Part shown: piece by piece, positions 39,215-50,706 of the stretch
Position numbering within the stretch: the first letter of the stretch is position 1
How the letters are laid out: each line of letters begins with the position of its first letter
Origin: Vanilla planifolia
Lineage: Eukaryota > Streptophyta > Magnoliopsida > Asparagales > Orchidaceae
Direction: 5' to 3'
Length of the DNA: 64,000 bases
Assembly: GCA_023846275.1 (NCBI GenBank)
Contig: JAIUJO010000086.1
Coordinates: 838,690-902,689, forward strand
Notes under the pieces: generated by a model
Database searches by the model: none
What the model was told of the DNA's origin: nothing
What the model saw: only the letters and a program-made list of their open reading frames with translations
Made by a program: the position numbers and the translations under genes

Positions 39215-41084
39215 TGTTAAACCCCATGGCCTAAATGATAATTTGATGATAACAAAACATTGTATTGTTGTTCTAATTGTTTGCTTGAGTATTTGTTACA
39301 GTATTAGAGTGACATGAAGCTCAAATGACTTAGAAGATGATTGAAGGAAGTTACCAACAACTTTAATCGTGATGAGCAGCCCTTGGTACTCCAGATGGTG
39401 TGGCAGCCATTATGGAGGTGTATACGTTTTCTTTTAAGACACAATGTAAAACCTACAACTTTGTTTGTGTGGCACATTAAAAATATATTTTTCAAGTTTT
39501 AATTGCCTAAGGGTTGTACCATACGATTTTATATATCGTATTAGTGCAACTCTACGTATGAGGCTTACATTTAAGAAGGTGTTGTGATTAAACAAGTCCT
39601 TGACTTGTATAATCAACATTTTACACCATATTTATTTTAGTTTAAATAAAAATATTATTATTATTATTTATTAAAGCGTTTTCGACTATTTTCGCAAGTG
39701 TTAAAGCTTTCAAAATTTTATTTCCGATTTAATTAAAAAAAATTTGGCTTTACGCCAAACCGGGGCAAAAAGGGTTCGGTTAACACTGAACCGGAACCAA
39801 GACGAACCGGCCAGGCGAGAACCGAAGGGGACGATTATAAGGGCGCAAACACAAGCCAGAGTTCCTAATTCGGGTTCGGGTCATACTTGACCCGTTATGC
39901 TCTAAACAGGTCGGGTTGGGTATTGACTTCCCAACCGCACCTGGGGCAGCCAACCCCAATATTTTCGGCTGAAGGCAAAAGATAGGTGAACTAATATATG
40001 CGCTACTTCTCCCTACCAACAGGAAATGTGGGACTAAAACTTAAAAGCATTTTCTCTTTTTCGGCTTTCCTTTTCTGCTTTTCTGGCGCAATGGCTATAT
40101 GTTTTAAAATTATTTTCTTCTCCTCGTCTAGCCGTTGGAACCAACGTTCAATTGTTCGATCTCCTTCTATAAGAAGGATTGAATTCGATGGATTTTTTTT
40201 AGAAAAAAAAAGAACTGGAAAAATCCCTGCAAAGACGGACAATCACTGGAATTACTGTTCATCGTCTTCCTCAGCCTTCTCGGATCGAAACGAAACGCGT
40301 TCCTTTCGCTCAAATTTGCACGGTTTCATTCCTTTTCGTTTCTACTTTACAATTGCTACTCTGCTTAGCTACTTAGATTGAGGTTGAAATTACTGCAAAA
40401 CTTTTCCGTTAATCAAGCTTCGCGGATCTTGATTTTTCGATCAATCTTCACCAATTGTGATTCTCGTTTCAAGCCTTGGAGTCTCAATTAACTTTTCGAA
40501 ATTCAACTTACCTGTTTCGAATTTTTCTTGAGTCGAATTTTAGATCAAATTTTCTCTGAAACACTTCTTCCACACGAAAGCAGAACAACGTCTTCGCAAA
40601 CGCGATTTGGGCTTTGTCCTGTTTGGAAAGCGCGGTCAGAAGTGCGTTTGGGTTATTTTAATTTTAATTTCGAAGAATTTTTTTTTGTGCCACTTTGTTT
40701 CACAAGTTGTAGGGTCTGTGGAATTTTAATTGTTTTTAAGAAAATTTGTTTGCCAAATAAAAAATTGACGACGACGGTGTATTTGTGGTCTTGGTTGTGA
40801 AAACCAAGCTGTTGTATTTGTGTGTGACCAATCTTGTGATTAGGTGCTGTGAGGGTTTTTGGCCTACCCGCCGGTTGGGCAAAAGGCATTGGATTTGTAG
40901 TGAAGCCCGGCTAGGTTAGCTGGGGGTGGATGTAGGCAAAGGTTTTGCCGAACCACTTGAAATCGTGTGCCTTGCTATTTTATATCTTAAGCGCACAAAT
41001 TCAAGATTAAATTTACTCTGTTACGTTTTATTATTGTGAACGGTTCAATTCACCCCCCCTCTTGTAACTGGCATTTTTCTAACA
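39215..41084 (+). repeat. left LTR of the copia element
   Basis: 1870 bp, TGTTAAACCCC to TCTAACA. The 5' third is AT-rich. From about 39745 it becomes GC- and CpG-richer, with inverted motifs built on GGTTCGG/GAACCGG and a perfect 7-bp stem (CGGGTCA / TGACCCG, 39877-39894). TATAAGAA at 40169 sits within the palindrome CCTTCTATAAGAAGG and is a candidate promoter element. The 3' end contains TTCACCCCCC. Open frames inside the LTR appear in both copies only because the LTRs are duplicates. Confidence 0.95.
40163..40177 (+). promoter_or_regulatory. palindromic TATA-like motif in left LTR
   Basis: CCTTCTATAAGAAGG has 6-bp arms around ATA. It is conserved in the right LTR. It is the most TATA-like sequence in the GC-richer part of the LTR. 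The promoter role is inference. Confidence 0.35.
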
Positions 41085-41086
41085 AT

Positions 41087-41100
41087 TGGTATCAGAGCCA
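41087..41100 (+). other. primer-binding site, initiator tRNA-Met
   Basis: TGGTATCAGAGCCA lies two bases after the left LTR. This complement of the plant initiator tRNA-Met 3' end primes minus-strand synthesis in most plant copia elements. Confidence 0.95.
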
Positions 41101-41136
41101 GTTAAAGTCTAAAGGAGAAATCCGAAAGACAAGATC

Positions 41137-42777
41137 ATGGCTCAAAATTTTATTGATGCCAGTGCCAAACTTGGGGAAGGTGCTTCTTTCAACCGGCCAC
41201 CCCTTTTCTGTGGCGAATACTATTTATATTGGAAGAACCAGATGGGAGCACATCTTCAATCTGTTGATATTGACCTTTGGGAAATTGTTCGTCGTCCTTT
41301 TACTTTTCCTACAAAAGTCATTAACAATGTTTCTATTAGGAAAGAAATTTCTGAGTTAACCCCTGAGGAGAAACAACGAGTCCAACTCAATGCACGCGCT
41401 GTAAACATTCTTCACTGTGGACTCGATGCACGCGAGTTCAACAGGATTATGAACCTTGATACAGCGCATGAGATATGGACCAAGCTTGAAGTAACCTATG
41501 AAGGGACTTCTCTAGTTAAAGAAAACAAAATTAACATGCTTGTACATGATTATGAGTTGTTTCGAATGTCTCCAAATGAATCTATTAAAAATATGTTTAC
41601 GAGATTTACTAACATTACTAATGGTTTAGTTAGTCTTGGAAAAGTTTTGTCAAATGATGAACAGGTACGGAAGATTTTAAGAGTACTACCAAGGGAGTTT
41701 GATCCACTGGTGACAGCTATTAAAGCATCCAAGGATTTGTCTACATTGTCCTTGGATGATTTGCTTGGTGAACTAATGACCAATGAGATGGAAATGGAGA
41801 GAAGGAAATCTGAAGAAGATGTTGTGGAGAAAGCTAAAGGGAAAAAGAAGGAGGAGTCAATTGCATTAAAGATTAATGATGAATCTGCTATAGAAGAATC
41901 AGGTGAGGATGATGTTGCCATGGTTGTTAAAGGACTAACTCGTCTGTTGAGAAATCAAAATGCAGGAAAAGGAAGAAGAAATGATTGGAGAACCAAAAGG
42001 AGGAATATGGGTGAACCCATTTGTCATGAATGTGGAAAAGTTGGCCATATTAGAGTCTATTGCCCCTCTTTGCAACAGAAAGGAGAAAAGTCAAGGATTG
42101 ACAAAAAGATGAAGAAGAAGGTTTTGAAGGTGGCTTGGAGTGATTCTGAAGAATCTACTTCAAGTGATGATGACAAGAATGAAGGTCTTATCTGTCTTAT
42201 GGCTAACCAAGAAGATCAACTTGAAGAAGAAGCTTCTTCATCACAATCTGAGGTATGTTCACTTTCATATTCAGAATTACAAGATAAATTGCTTTATGTT
42301 TGCAACAAGTATGAAAAATTGCTTAAGAAGTACAAAAATTTGAAGAATGAGCATGAAAAGTATGTAGGTTTGTGTGGATATCTCAATGAAAAAATTACAT
42401 CTCATTTACATGACCTACAAACTAAGGAAGATGAGCATGTTAAATTAATATCTTCACATGCTAGTTTAGTTAAAGAATTTTCAGATTTTAAAGACTTGCA
42501 TATGAAGTGCACATCCCATGCTTTGCATAGTAATACACATGATTATAGAAATGTTTCTAGAAATGCACATAATTCAAATTCTTATGAGCAATTTTATACT
42601 TGTCATTATTGCATGAAACCCAGACATATTTCTAAATTTTGTAAAATTCGAACAAATATTTTTTCTAGAAATAGTAGTTATATGTGGGTGAGAAAGGGAA
42701 GTTGTCCTACCTATCCTACTCATAACATTAGTAAACCCGAACCTAAACAAGTTTGGGTTCAAAAATCTAATCCTTGA
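41137..42777 (+). CDS. gag: copia gag polyprotein (nucleocapsid/capsid)
   Basis: 546 codons starting at the first ATG after the primer site (MAQNFIDASAKLG). It forms the virus-like particle that packages the element RNA in the cytoplasm. Residues ~25-240 form the UBN2-type gag domain (YLYWKNQM, LNARAVNILHCG, HDYELFRMSPNESIK, RKILRVLPREFDP, LDDLLGELMTNE). A zinc knuckle CHECGKVGHIRVYC (C-x2-C-x4-H-x4-C) lies at about residues 297-310. An acidic/Ser-rich segment and a Lys/Glu-rich, likely coiled-coil C-terminal extension follow. A second Cys/His cluster, CHYCMKPRHISKFC, near residue 490 may act as another knuckle. The ORF is intact. It ends in TGA in the same frame as pol, with a second stop nine bases on. 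Confidence 0.93.
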   Translation: MAQNFIDASAKLGEGASFNRPPLFCGEYYLYWKNQMGAHLQSVDIDLWEIVRRPFTFPTKVINNVSIRKEISELTPEEKQRVQLNARAVNILHCGLDAREFNRIMNLDTAHEIWTKLEVTYEGTSLVKENKINMLVHDYELFRMSPNESIKNMFTRFTNITNGLVSLGKVLSNDEQVRKILRVLPREFDPLVTAIKASKDLSTLSLDDLLGELMTNEMEMERRKSEEDVVEKAKGKKKEESIALKINDESAIEESGEDDVAMVVKGLTRLLRNQNAGKGRRNDWRTKRRNMGEPICHECGKVGHIRVYCPSLQQKGEKSRIDKKMKKKVLKVAWSDSEESTSSDDDKNEGLICLMANQEDQLEEEASSSQSEVCSLSYSELQDKLLYVCNKYEKLLKKYKNLKNEHEKYVGLCGYLNEKITSHLHDLQTKEDEHVKLISSHASLVKEFSDFKDLHMKCTSHALHSNTHDYRNVSRNAHNSNSYEQFYTCHYCMKPRHISKFCKIRTNIFSRNSSYMWVRKGSCPTYPTHNISKPEPKQVWVQKSNP

Positions 42778-42786
42778 TTCTATTAA

Positions 42787-45700
42787 TTTCAGGCATGCCT
42801 TCTTAATGGGACCTTGGAGGGCATGTGGTATTTAGATAGTGGATGCTCAAGACATATGACCGGTAATCCTAGTCTTTTCACATATCTTAAAGAATTTGAT
42901 GGAGGAGATGTTACCTTAGGAGATAATACTAAAAAGAAGGTCATCGGAATAGGTACCATCGAAACCTTTTCTATTTCTATTTCTAAGGTATTTTTAGTTG
43001 ATGGTTTAAAATACAACCTTTTAAGTATTAGTCAACTATGTGATTCTGGCTTTGATGTGTCTTTTAATTCTAGCTCGTGTGTAATTGGTAGAGATCATAA
43101 ACCTTTAGTAATGGCATCTAGGAGAAACAACACATATCTTTTAGATCTTAAGACTGTAGAAGGAAGTGGAATCAAATGTCTCACCTCATGTACCAATGAT
43201 GGGTATCTTTGACATAGGAGGTTATGTCATGCTAGCTCTTCCACCATTAGGAAAATATTTAAGTATAACTTAGTTAGAGGACTACCAAACTTTCAAATAG
43301 AAGAAAATCACACTTGTGGACCTTGCAAATTAGGAAAACAAACTAGAGTTTCTTTTAAAGCAAAGAAAGATGTCACAACTACAAAACCATTGGAGATTTT
43401 GCATTTGGACTTATTTGGTCCCATAGAACTCGAGAGCTTAGGACATAAAAAATATGGTTTTGTAATAGTAGATGATTATTCAAGATATACATGGGTGATA
43501 TTTCTTAGAAAGAAAAGTGAGGCATGTCACAATTTTGTAACTTTGGTTACTCGGTTAGAAAGGGAACTTGGTATAGGTTTGATAGCCATTAAGAGTGACC
43601 AAGGTGGAGAGTTTAAGAATGAAAATTTCACCAATTTTTGCGAAACTCATGGTGTACCACATACATTTTCATCTTCTAGAACACCACAACAAAATGGGGT
43701 AGTAGAGAGGAAGAATAGAAGCTTAGTTGAATTAGCAAGATCCATGCTGAGTGGATATGGTGTTGCTAAGTTCTTTTGGGCCGAAGCTGTTAGTACAGCT
43801 TGCTATGTATTAAATAGGATTTTAGCCAGGCCTTTGATTAATTTGACCCCTTATGAATTGATTTTTAGACAGAAACCAAAAGTAGCACACTTGCGTGTCT
43901 TTGGATGCAAGTGTTACATCTTGAATAATGGTAAGAGAGAATTGAGTAAATTTGATCCTAGATCAGATGAGGGGATCTTTTTGGGATATTCTTCTACTGG
44001 TAGATCATATAGAGTGTATAATAAAGTTACACACTTAGTGGAAGAATCAATTCATGTGACCTTTGATGAAGAACCACTTAAGCCAACAACTAGTGATCAT
44101 CTTGATGATGACTTAGAAGTTTTAGGAAGATTAAATCTTGATGGAAATACGAATATAGAAAAAATTGAAAGTGAAAATCCATCAAGTCCCAATACCTTTA
44201 AGTATAGGAAGAGTCATCCAGTTGAGCAAATTATTGGAGATATGAAGGATAATGTTAGAACAAGGGGAAGTTTCAACCACTCCGCATTTGTTTCCACCCT
44301 TGAACCTCATACAATAGATGAGGCAATGAATGATGAGTTTTGGTTGATTGCCATGAATGAGGAACTAAATCAATTTGAAAGAAATCAAGTATGGGAATTG
44401 ACCCCAAGACCTAGTGATCAATCAGTTATAGGAACTAAGTGGGTTTTCAAGAACAAGCTAGATGAGAATGGCAATGTGATTAGAAATAAAGCTAGATTAG
44501 TTGCCAAAGGATACTCACAAGTTGAAGGGATAGATGTAGATGAAACATATGCTCCTGTAGCCAGACTTGAAGCCATTAGGATTCTTTTGGCTTATACCTG
44601 TCATAAGAATTTCAAGTTATATCAAATGGATGTTAAGAGTGCTTTCTTGAATGGGTTTATTAATGAGGAGGTTTATGTAGAGCAACCTCCTGGCTTTGAG
44701 GATTTTGAAAAGCCTGATTATGTTTTCAAATTAAAGAAGGCTTTGTATGGTTTAAAACAAGCTCCTAGAGCATGGTATGATAGGCTATGTACATTTCTGA
44801 CATCAAATGGTTTTAGAAGAGGCAAAATAGATAGTACTTTATTTTTCAAAAATTTTGAAGATGATCAATTAGTATGTCAAATTTATGTTGATGATATAGT
44901 TTTTGGTGCAACAAATGAAGATCTTTGTATGGAGTTTTCAAATATGATGAAAAATGAATTTGAAATGAGTTTGATGGGAGAGTTAACTTTTTTCTTAGGA
45001 TTACAGATTAAGCAAGTAAGTCAAGGTATCTTTATCTCTCAAACTAAGTATACTTTAGAATTACTCAAGAAGTTTGGGTTAGATAAATGTAAATCTAGAG
45101 TAACCCCCATGGCCACATCAATTTCATTAGACAAGGATGAGAAGGGGAAGGAAGTTGATCAAAAGCTGTATAGAGGCATGATAGGTTCCCTTCTTTATTT
45201 GACAGCTAGTAGACCTGATATTATGCTTAGTGTTTGCTTGTGTGCTAGGTTTCAATCATGTCCTAAAGAATCACACTTGCAAGCTGTGAAGCACATTTTT
45301 AGATATCTTCTTGGAACATCTACTCTAGGACTATGGTTCCCCAAAAATGAAGAAAGCCTCAATTTAATTGCCTACTAAGATGCAGACTTTGCTGGAAGTA
45401 AAATTGATAGAAAAAGTACTTCAGGAATGTGTCAATTTCTGGGGAATTCACTGATTTCTTGTGCTAGTAGAAAACAAAACTGTGTTGCCCTTTCAACAAC
45501 CGAGTCTGAATACATAGCGGCAGGGAGTTGTGTAGCCCAAGAACTTTGGATTAGGCAACAACTACTTGACTATGGTATTCATCTAAGTGAAATTCCTATA
45601 TTGTGTGATAATGCTAGTGTTATATGTCTTACCAAAAATCCCGTTCATCATTCTCGCACTAAGCACATTGATCTTAGATTTCATTTCATTAGAGAGCAAG

Positions 45701-45834
45701 TACAAAATAAGCTTATCACACTTGATTTTGTTCCCTCTCAAGATCAATTCGCAGATATCTTCACTAAACCATTGCCCACAGAACTCTTTATCAGACTTAG
45801 ATTGTCCCTTGGAATCCTCAACCCTTTTGAGTGA
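42787..45834 (+). pseudogene. pol: copia pol polyprotein with two in-frame stops
   Basis: Same frame as gag. Order: protease (WYLDSGCSRHMTG, active D-S-G, near 42826); GAG-pre-integrase region with HRRLCHAS and CGPCKLGKQ zinc ligands (43213-43380); integrase core with Asp in LHLDLFG (near 43405), Asp in [11 protein letters not shown] (near 43595) and Glu in [10 protein letters not shown] (near 43700); reverse transcriptase with [12 protein letters not shown] (near 44625) and catalytic YVDDI (near 44885); RNase H with DADFAG (near 45379), STTESEYIAAG and KHIDLRFHFIRE. Two stops break it: TGA at 43210, where the family has Trp before HRR, and TAA at 45376, where a Ser codon is usual before DADFAG. 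Each is a single-base change. Otherwise the frame is open, so decay is recent. Confidence 0.92.
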
Positions 45835-45838
45835 TTGC

Positions 45839-45952
45839 AAAAAGGGGGAGAGTAAAGTGATTAGATTCAGGGGGAGTGATTGTTTACAATAATTGTTACC
45901 GTTTACTTTTATAATAAATTTGTGGGTTTTGTTATCATCAAAAGGGGGAGAC
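45839..45952 (+). other. multi-copy polypurine tract region
   Basis: AAAAAGGGGGAGAG at 45839-45852, AGGGGGAG at 45869-45876, and AAAAGGGGGAG at 45940-45950 next to the right LTR. The last is in the position of the functional plus-strand primer. Repeated polypurine motifs upstream of the 3' LTR are reported as a Sirevirus trait. Confidence 0.85.
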
Positions 45953-47825
45953 TGTAAAACCCCATGGCCTAAATGATAATTTGATGATAACAAAACAGTG
46001 TATTGTTGTTGTAATTGTTTGCTTGAGTATTTGTTACAGTATTAGAGTGACATGAAGCTCAAATGACTTGGAAGATGATTGAAGGAAGTTACCAACAACT
46101 TTGATCGTGATGAGCAGCCCTTGGTACTCCAGATGGTGTGGCAGCCATTATGGAGGTGTATACGTTTTCTTTTAGGACACAATGTAAAACCTACAACTTT
46201 GTTTGTGTGGCACATTATAAATGTATTTTTCAAGTTTTAATTGCCTAAGGGTATTACCATACGATTTTATATATCGTATTAGTGCAACTCTACGTATGAG
46301 GCTTACATTTAAGAAGGTGTTGTGATTAAACAAGTCCTTGACTTGTATAATCAACATTTTACACCATATTTATTTTGGTTTAAATAAAAATATAATTATT
46401 ATTATTTATTAAAGCATTTTCGACTATTTTCGCAAGTGTTAAAGCTTTCAAAATTTTATTTCCGATTTAATTAAAAAAAATTTTCACTTTACGCCAAACC
46501 AGGGCAAAAAGGGTTCGGTTAACGCCGAACCGGAAACAAGCTGAACCGGCCAGGCGAGAACCGAAGGGGACGATTATAAGGGCGCAAACACAAGCCAGAG
46601 TTCCTAATTCGGGTTCGGGTCATACTTGACCCGTTATGCTCTAAACAGGTCGGGTTGGTTATTGACTTCCCAACCGCACCTGGGGCAGCCAACCCCAATA
46701 TTTTCGGCTGAAGGCAAAAGATAGGTGAACTAATATATGCGCTACTTCTCCCTACCAACAGGAAATGTGGGACTAAAACTTAAAAGCATTTTCTCTTTTT
46801 CGGCTTTCCTTTTCTGCTTTTCCGACGCAACGGCTATATGTTTTAAAATTATTTTCTTCTCCTCGTCTAGCCGTTGGAACCAACGTTCAATTGTTCGATC
46901 TCCTTCTATAAGAAGGATTGAATTCGATGGATTTTTTTTAGAAAAAAAAAGAACTGGAAAAATCCCTGCAAAGACGGACAATCACTGGAATTACTATTCA
47001 TCGTCTTCCTCAGCCTTCTCGGATCGAAACGAAACGCGTTCCTTTCGCTTCAAATTTGCACGGTTTCATTCCTTTTCGTTTCTACTTTACAATTGCTACT
47101 CTGCTTTGCTACTTAGATTGAGGTTGAAATTACTGCAAAACTTTTCCGTTAATCAAGCTTCGCGGATCTTGATTTTTCGATCAATCTTCACCAATTGTGA
47201 TTCTCGTTTCAAGCCTTGGAGTCTCAATTAACTTTTCGAAATTCCACTTACCTGTTTCGAATTTTTCTTGAGTCGAATTTTAGATCAAATTTTCTCCGAA
47301 ACACTTCTTCCACACGAAAACAGAACAACGTCTTCGCAAACGCGATTTGGGCTTTTTCCTGTTTGGAAAGCGCGGTCAGAAGTGCGTTTGGGTTATTTTA
47401 ATTTTAATTTCGAAGAAATGTTTTTTGTGCCACTTTGTTTCACAAGTTGTAGGGGTCTGTGGAATTTTAATTTTGTTTAAGAAAATTTGTTTGCCAAATA
47501 AAAAATTGACGACGACGGTGTATTTGTGGTCTTGGTTTTGAAAACCAAGCTGTTGTATTTGTGTGTAACCAATCTTGTGATTAGGTGCTTTGAGGGTTTT
47601 TGGCCTACCCGCCGGTTGGGCAAAAGGCATTGGATTTGTAGTGAAGCCCGGCTAGGTTAGCTGGGGGTGGATGTAGGCAAAGGTTTTGCCGAACCACTTG
47701 AAATCGTGTGCCTTGCTATTTTATTTCTTAAGCGCACAAATTCAAGATTAAATTTACTCTGTTACGTTTTATTATTGTGAACGGTTCAATTCACCCCCCC
47801 TCTTGTAACCGGCATTTTTCCAACA
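45953..47825 (+). repeat. right LTR of the copia element
   Basis: 1873 bp, TGTAAAACCCC to TCCAACA. Near-identical to the left LTR: roughly 45 substitutions or small indels by eye, many of them transitions. The same stem CGGGTCA/TGACCCG lies at 46616-46633. Confidence 0.95.
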
Positions 47826-47830
47826 AGAAT
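47826..47830. repeat. right target-site duplication (AGAAT)
   Basis: Perfect copy of 39210-39214. Confidence 0.95.
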
Positions 47831-50419
47831 GCTATAAACCATTTTCACAATAGATTTATGTCATAGATTTGCTTGCTTTGCATTTTCCAAATTGCAATCA
47901 ATGTTGACTTATATATCATGCTTTTTTGTCCACTACATTTTGTTACTAGTTTGCCTTTGTTCTTACATTATATCAATTGGAGATTGCTATTGTTGTTGTA
48001 GGAATGCTATAATACTAATTTGAGAGTGTTTTGAAAGAGTTTAGAGGACATTATGCTTTACACACATTCGTTTGGAGGGCATTTTATTTGTTGATTTGAA
48101 GGGTTGATTATTAGAGCTTAATGATCTTAATATACATACATCTATTATAGAGATCTAGAACTTTTTGGAGTACACTTACATTAATATTTTTTGCCTTCTA
48201 TAGCATAACCATTATATGTTCAAAAGTTTAGAGACATTCCTTCGTGCAATATTGTATGTGAAACTTTTGTTAATATTATATTAATTTGTATTGTAGAATT
48301 TTGATTATTCATATACTACGTGCATATTTTGTATCTATTTCCTAATACTTATATAACCCTAGCAATAATGATTCCATGGGGTTTTAATTTACCTTTGAGT
48401 AATTTGTTTTCTTAAATACTAATCAAGATAAAGAAATGAAGCTTTATGAGACATAAAAATTGTATGAGCTTAGCTACTTATACATCATTATCCATACATT
48501 GCATTAACGTGTTTGTGATATAAACTATTTAAAATCATAGTTTTGCATATGACTGTTTATTATTAGTGATATAAATGATTAACATGATTTTCTAAAAAAT
48601 TGTGTCTATTATCTAACTTTCCAACAATAAATTTGTATATATTACATTCATTAATGTTTAATATAACTTTATTATGATCATTAATTTGTTAGAGTTTATT
48701 ATAATTGTAAACATGTATATTATTTATGTAGTTAAAAAATAAAGATAAGTATATTATGCAAGGTATCAATATTAGCATTTTAACTATAATTTTGCACTTC
48801 TTATTTTTTACAAAAATATCATGTATATTATTTTTCTGAACCTCTTCAAGCCTAACTAAGTTCTCCTTCTATTATTTTTCTCAAACTTAGCCTTTTCATC
48901 ACTTTACTTCATCCTTATACCCTAAGGCTATTATCGTTTTCACTATTTTCAACGATCCAAGCTAATTCCCACCCAAACTAATCTTATTATTTCTACTAAT
49001 GTTAAGATCATTTTTTTTATCTTCTAAGCTCATCCCAAAACTTCTATAGCTAATATATATTCTCATATAATGCACACTTATTGATCAAATGCCAGACAAT
49101 GAACGTTATTTTGAGCCTTATCTTTCACCTTCTTATATGCACAAAGTTATTATTGAGGATGTTCTTTCTTTTTTTGCTAATGATAAATTAAAAAAACTTA
49201 TGAACTATCTATCCCTAAAAAGAGCTATATTCTTTTGATTATTTTGAGGTTACACATGCTATCCTTATAGATGAGATGATAATTATATTTTATTGAACCA
49301 ATGTCTCGTTTATTTTATAAATGTACCTATATTACTAAAATTTTGACAACCTTTTGTTTGAATTTAAGTCATACAAATGAGGAGCTTTTTTTGTAATACA
49401 ACAAGAAATTGGTATAATCAAAATTTAGTTAGAATAAATAAAATTGTATAAAAATCCTATTTCATTATAATTTTGGATCAAGATTGGGCTAATATACTAT
49501 ATAAATTTATAAGTTTAGTTATGGGTTAAGACTATTACAAGGTTTTAATTCTTCATAATTCATGTTATTAAAAAAAGAATACCACTATAAAAAAATAAAA
49601 TATATTTTTTCCTACAATCTTCTTCAACAAAAATTTTTTTTGGCTCAACTGAAGCATAAAAAAGGTAACATCTAACTTGTGGGTTATATTCCCCATTTAT
49701 GTTTATAACTCAATACCTTTCCATTTAAACAATATCAATAAGAAAAATTTAAAAACTGTACCAAATATTTTATTTAAAATTATCCAAGAATATTCGTATA
49801 GTTAAAAAATAAGTTATTTATACTTTATGAACTTAAAGCCATCCAAATTACGTTTTGTTATACCTTATGACTTCGTTATATTTGACATCTATATAAATTA
49901 AAGTTTATGTAACATCTACTTTGTTTTACATGTGAGTTTATAATTTCTAGTCACTTGAAAAATTATTTATTGTTAAATAATATTATATGATATTGAAAGA
50001 TAACATTTTTGAACCAATCAATATTTAATCCCAACTCAATTTTAGGTTTGTTTGGATCAAAGGATAATGATCAAAGTTGTACATAGTCTCATAAAACTAA
50101 ATGTAAAGATTTTTTATGATAAAATAAAATTGTTAGACATAAAGACTAACAATTATATATATATTATAATTTCTTTGTTTTTAAAGACAAATTAAATTAA
50201 ATCTCATGTGACAAATTATCCAAACAATAGTCAAGTTTTAGATACTGAAGAATTTTATAATAACACTATAAAGTTTTTTTAAAATCTACATGATTCACGT
50301 AATTATATTTCCATAATCAAATAATAAACTCATCATTTTCTGTAAGGCTTAACTAAATATCCCTTCAACAAAAGTCACCTCCTTTTCCACCCTCCTCAGT
50401 TACCCTAAAGGTTCAACAT
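47831..50419. other. AT-rich intergenic sequence
   Basis: No gene, LTR or tandem repeat was recognised. From about 50340 it becomes pyrimidine-rich, as in a gene's 5' leader. Confidence 0.4.
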
Positions 50420-50525
50420 CCATCACTTCAGCAAGTCTTCTTCTTCCATATATGCAGCAGTCTTTATCCTGTCCATCACTTCAGCAACTCTTCTTCTTCC
50501 ATATATACAGTAGTTTTTATCTTGT
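50420..50525 (+). repeat. 53-bp tandem duplication upstream of cyclin relic
   Basis: Two adjacent copies (50420-50472 and 50473-50525) of a CCATCACTTCAGCAA... TTCTTCTTCCATATAT... unit with a handful of differences. It lies about 180 bp before the cyclin start, in its probable leader or promoter. Confidence 0.85.
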
Positions 50526-50706
50526 CCAACACAATTCTTCCGTCTTCTCTTTCCCTCTAGCAATTCTCCAGAGAGCCTACACACAATGGGGAAGCTCTAC
50601 CTCTGGGCTCATCTATGAGAGGGGAAGTCCCCGCAGTAGAAGAAGAAGAGAGCAAATCTCCATCTATAAAGAAAGTAACGCCTGTTGTATCTTCGATCCA
50701 GCTACA

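Larger units (their letters stand above)
39215..47825 (+). mobile_element. complete Ty1/copia LTR retrotransposon, Sirevirus-like
   Basis: An 8.6-kb element in the order LTR, initiator-Met primer site, gag, protease, integrase, reverse transcriptase, RNase H, polypurine tract, LTR. Integrase before reverse transcriptase defines copia. Long (1.87-kb) CpG-containing LTRs, a large UBN2-type gag with a zinc knuckle and coiled-coil-like C-terminal part, and several polypurine copies near the 3' LTR fit the Sirevirus (SIRE/Maximus) lineage. Lineage assignment is inference. There is no envelope-like ORF: only ~118 bp separate the pol stop from the LTR. The LTRs differ at roughly 45 positions by eye (2-3%). 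Stops in the pol frame make this copy defective as it stands. Confidence 0.95.

Noticed and set aside
39304-41035. Short open frames within the left LTR (and the same set within the right LTR at 46042-47630)
   Set aside because: They are non-coding LTR sequence. They appear twice only because the LTRs are duplicates, and they differ between copies by frameshifts and stops.
45835-45952. Possible envelope-like third ORF, as in some Sireviruses
   Set aside because: Only ~118 bp separate the pol stop from the right LTR, filled with polypurine motifs. There is no room for an ORF.
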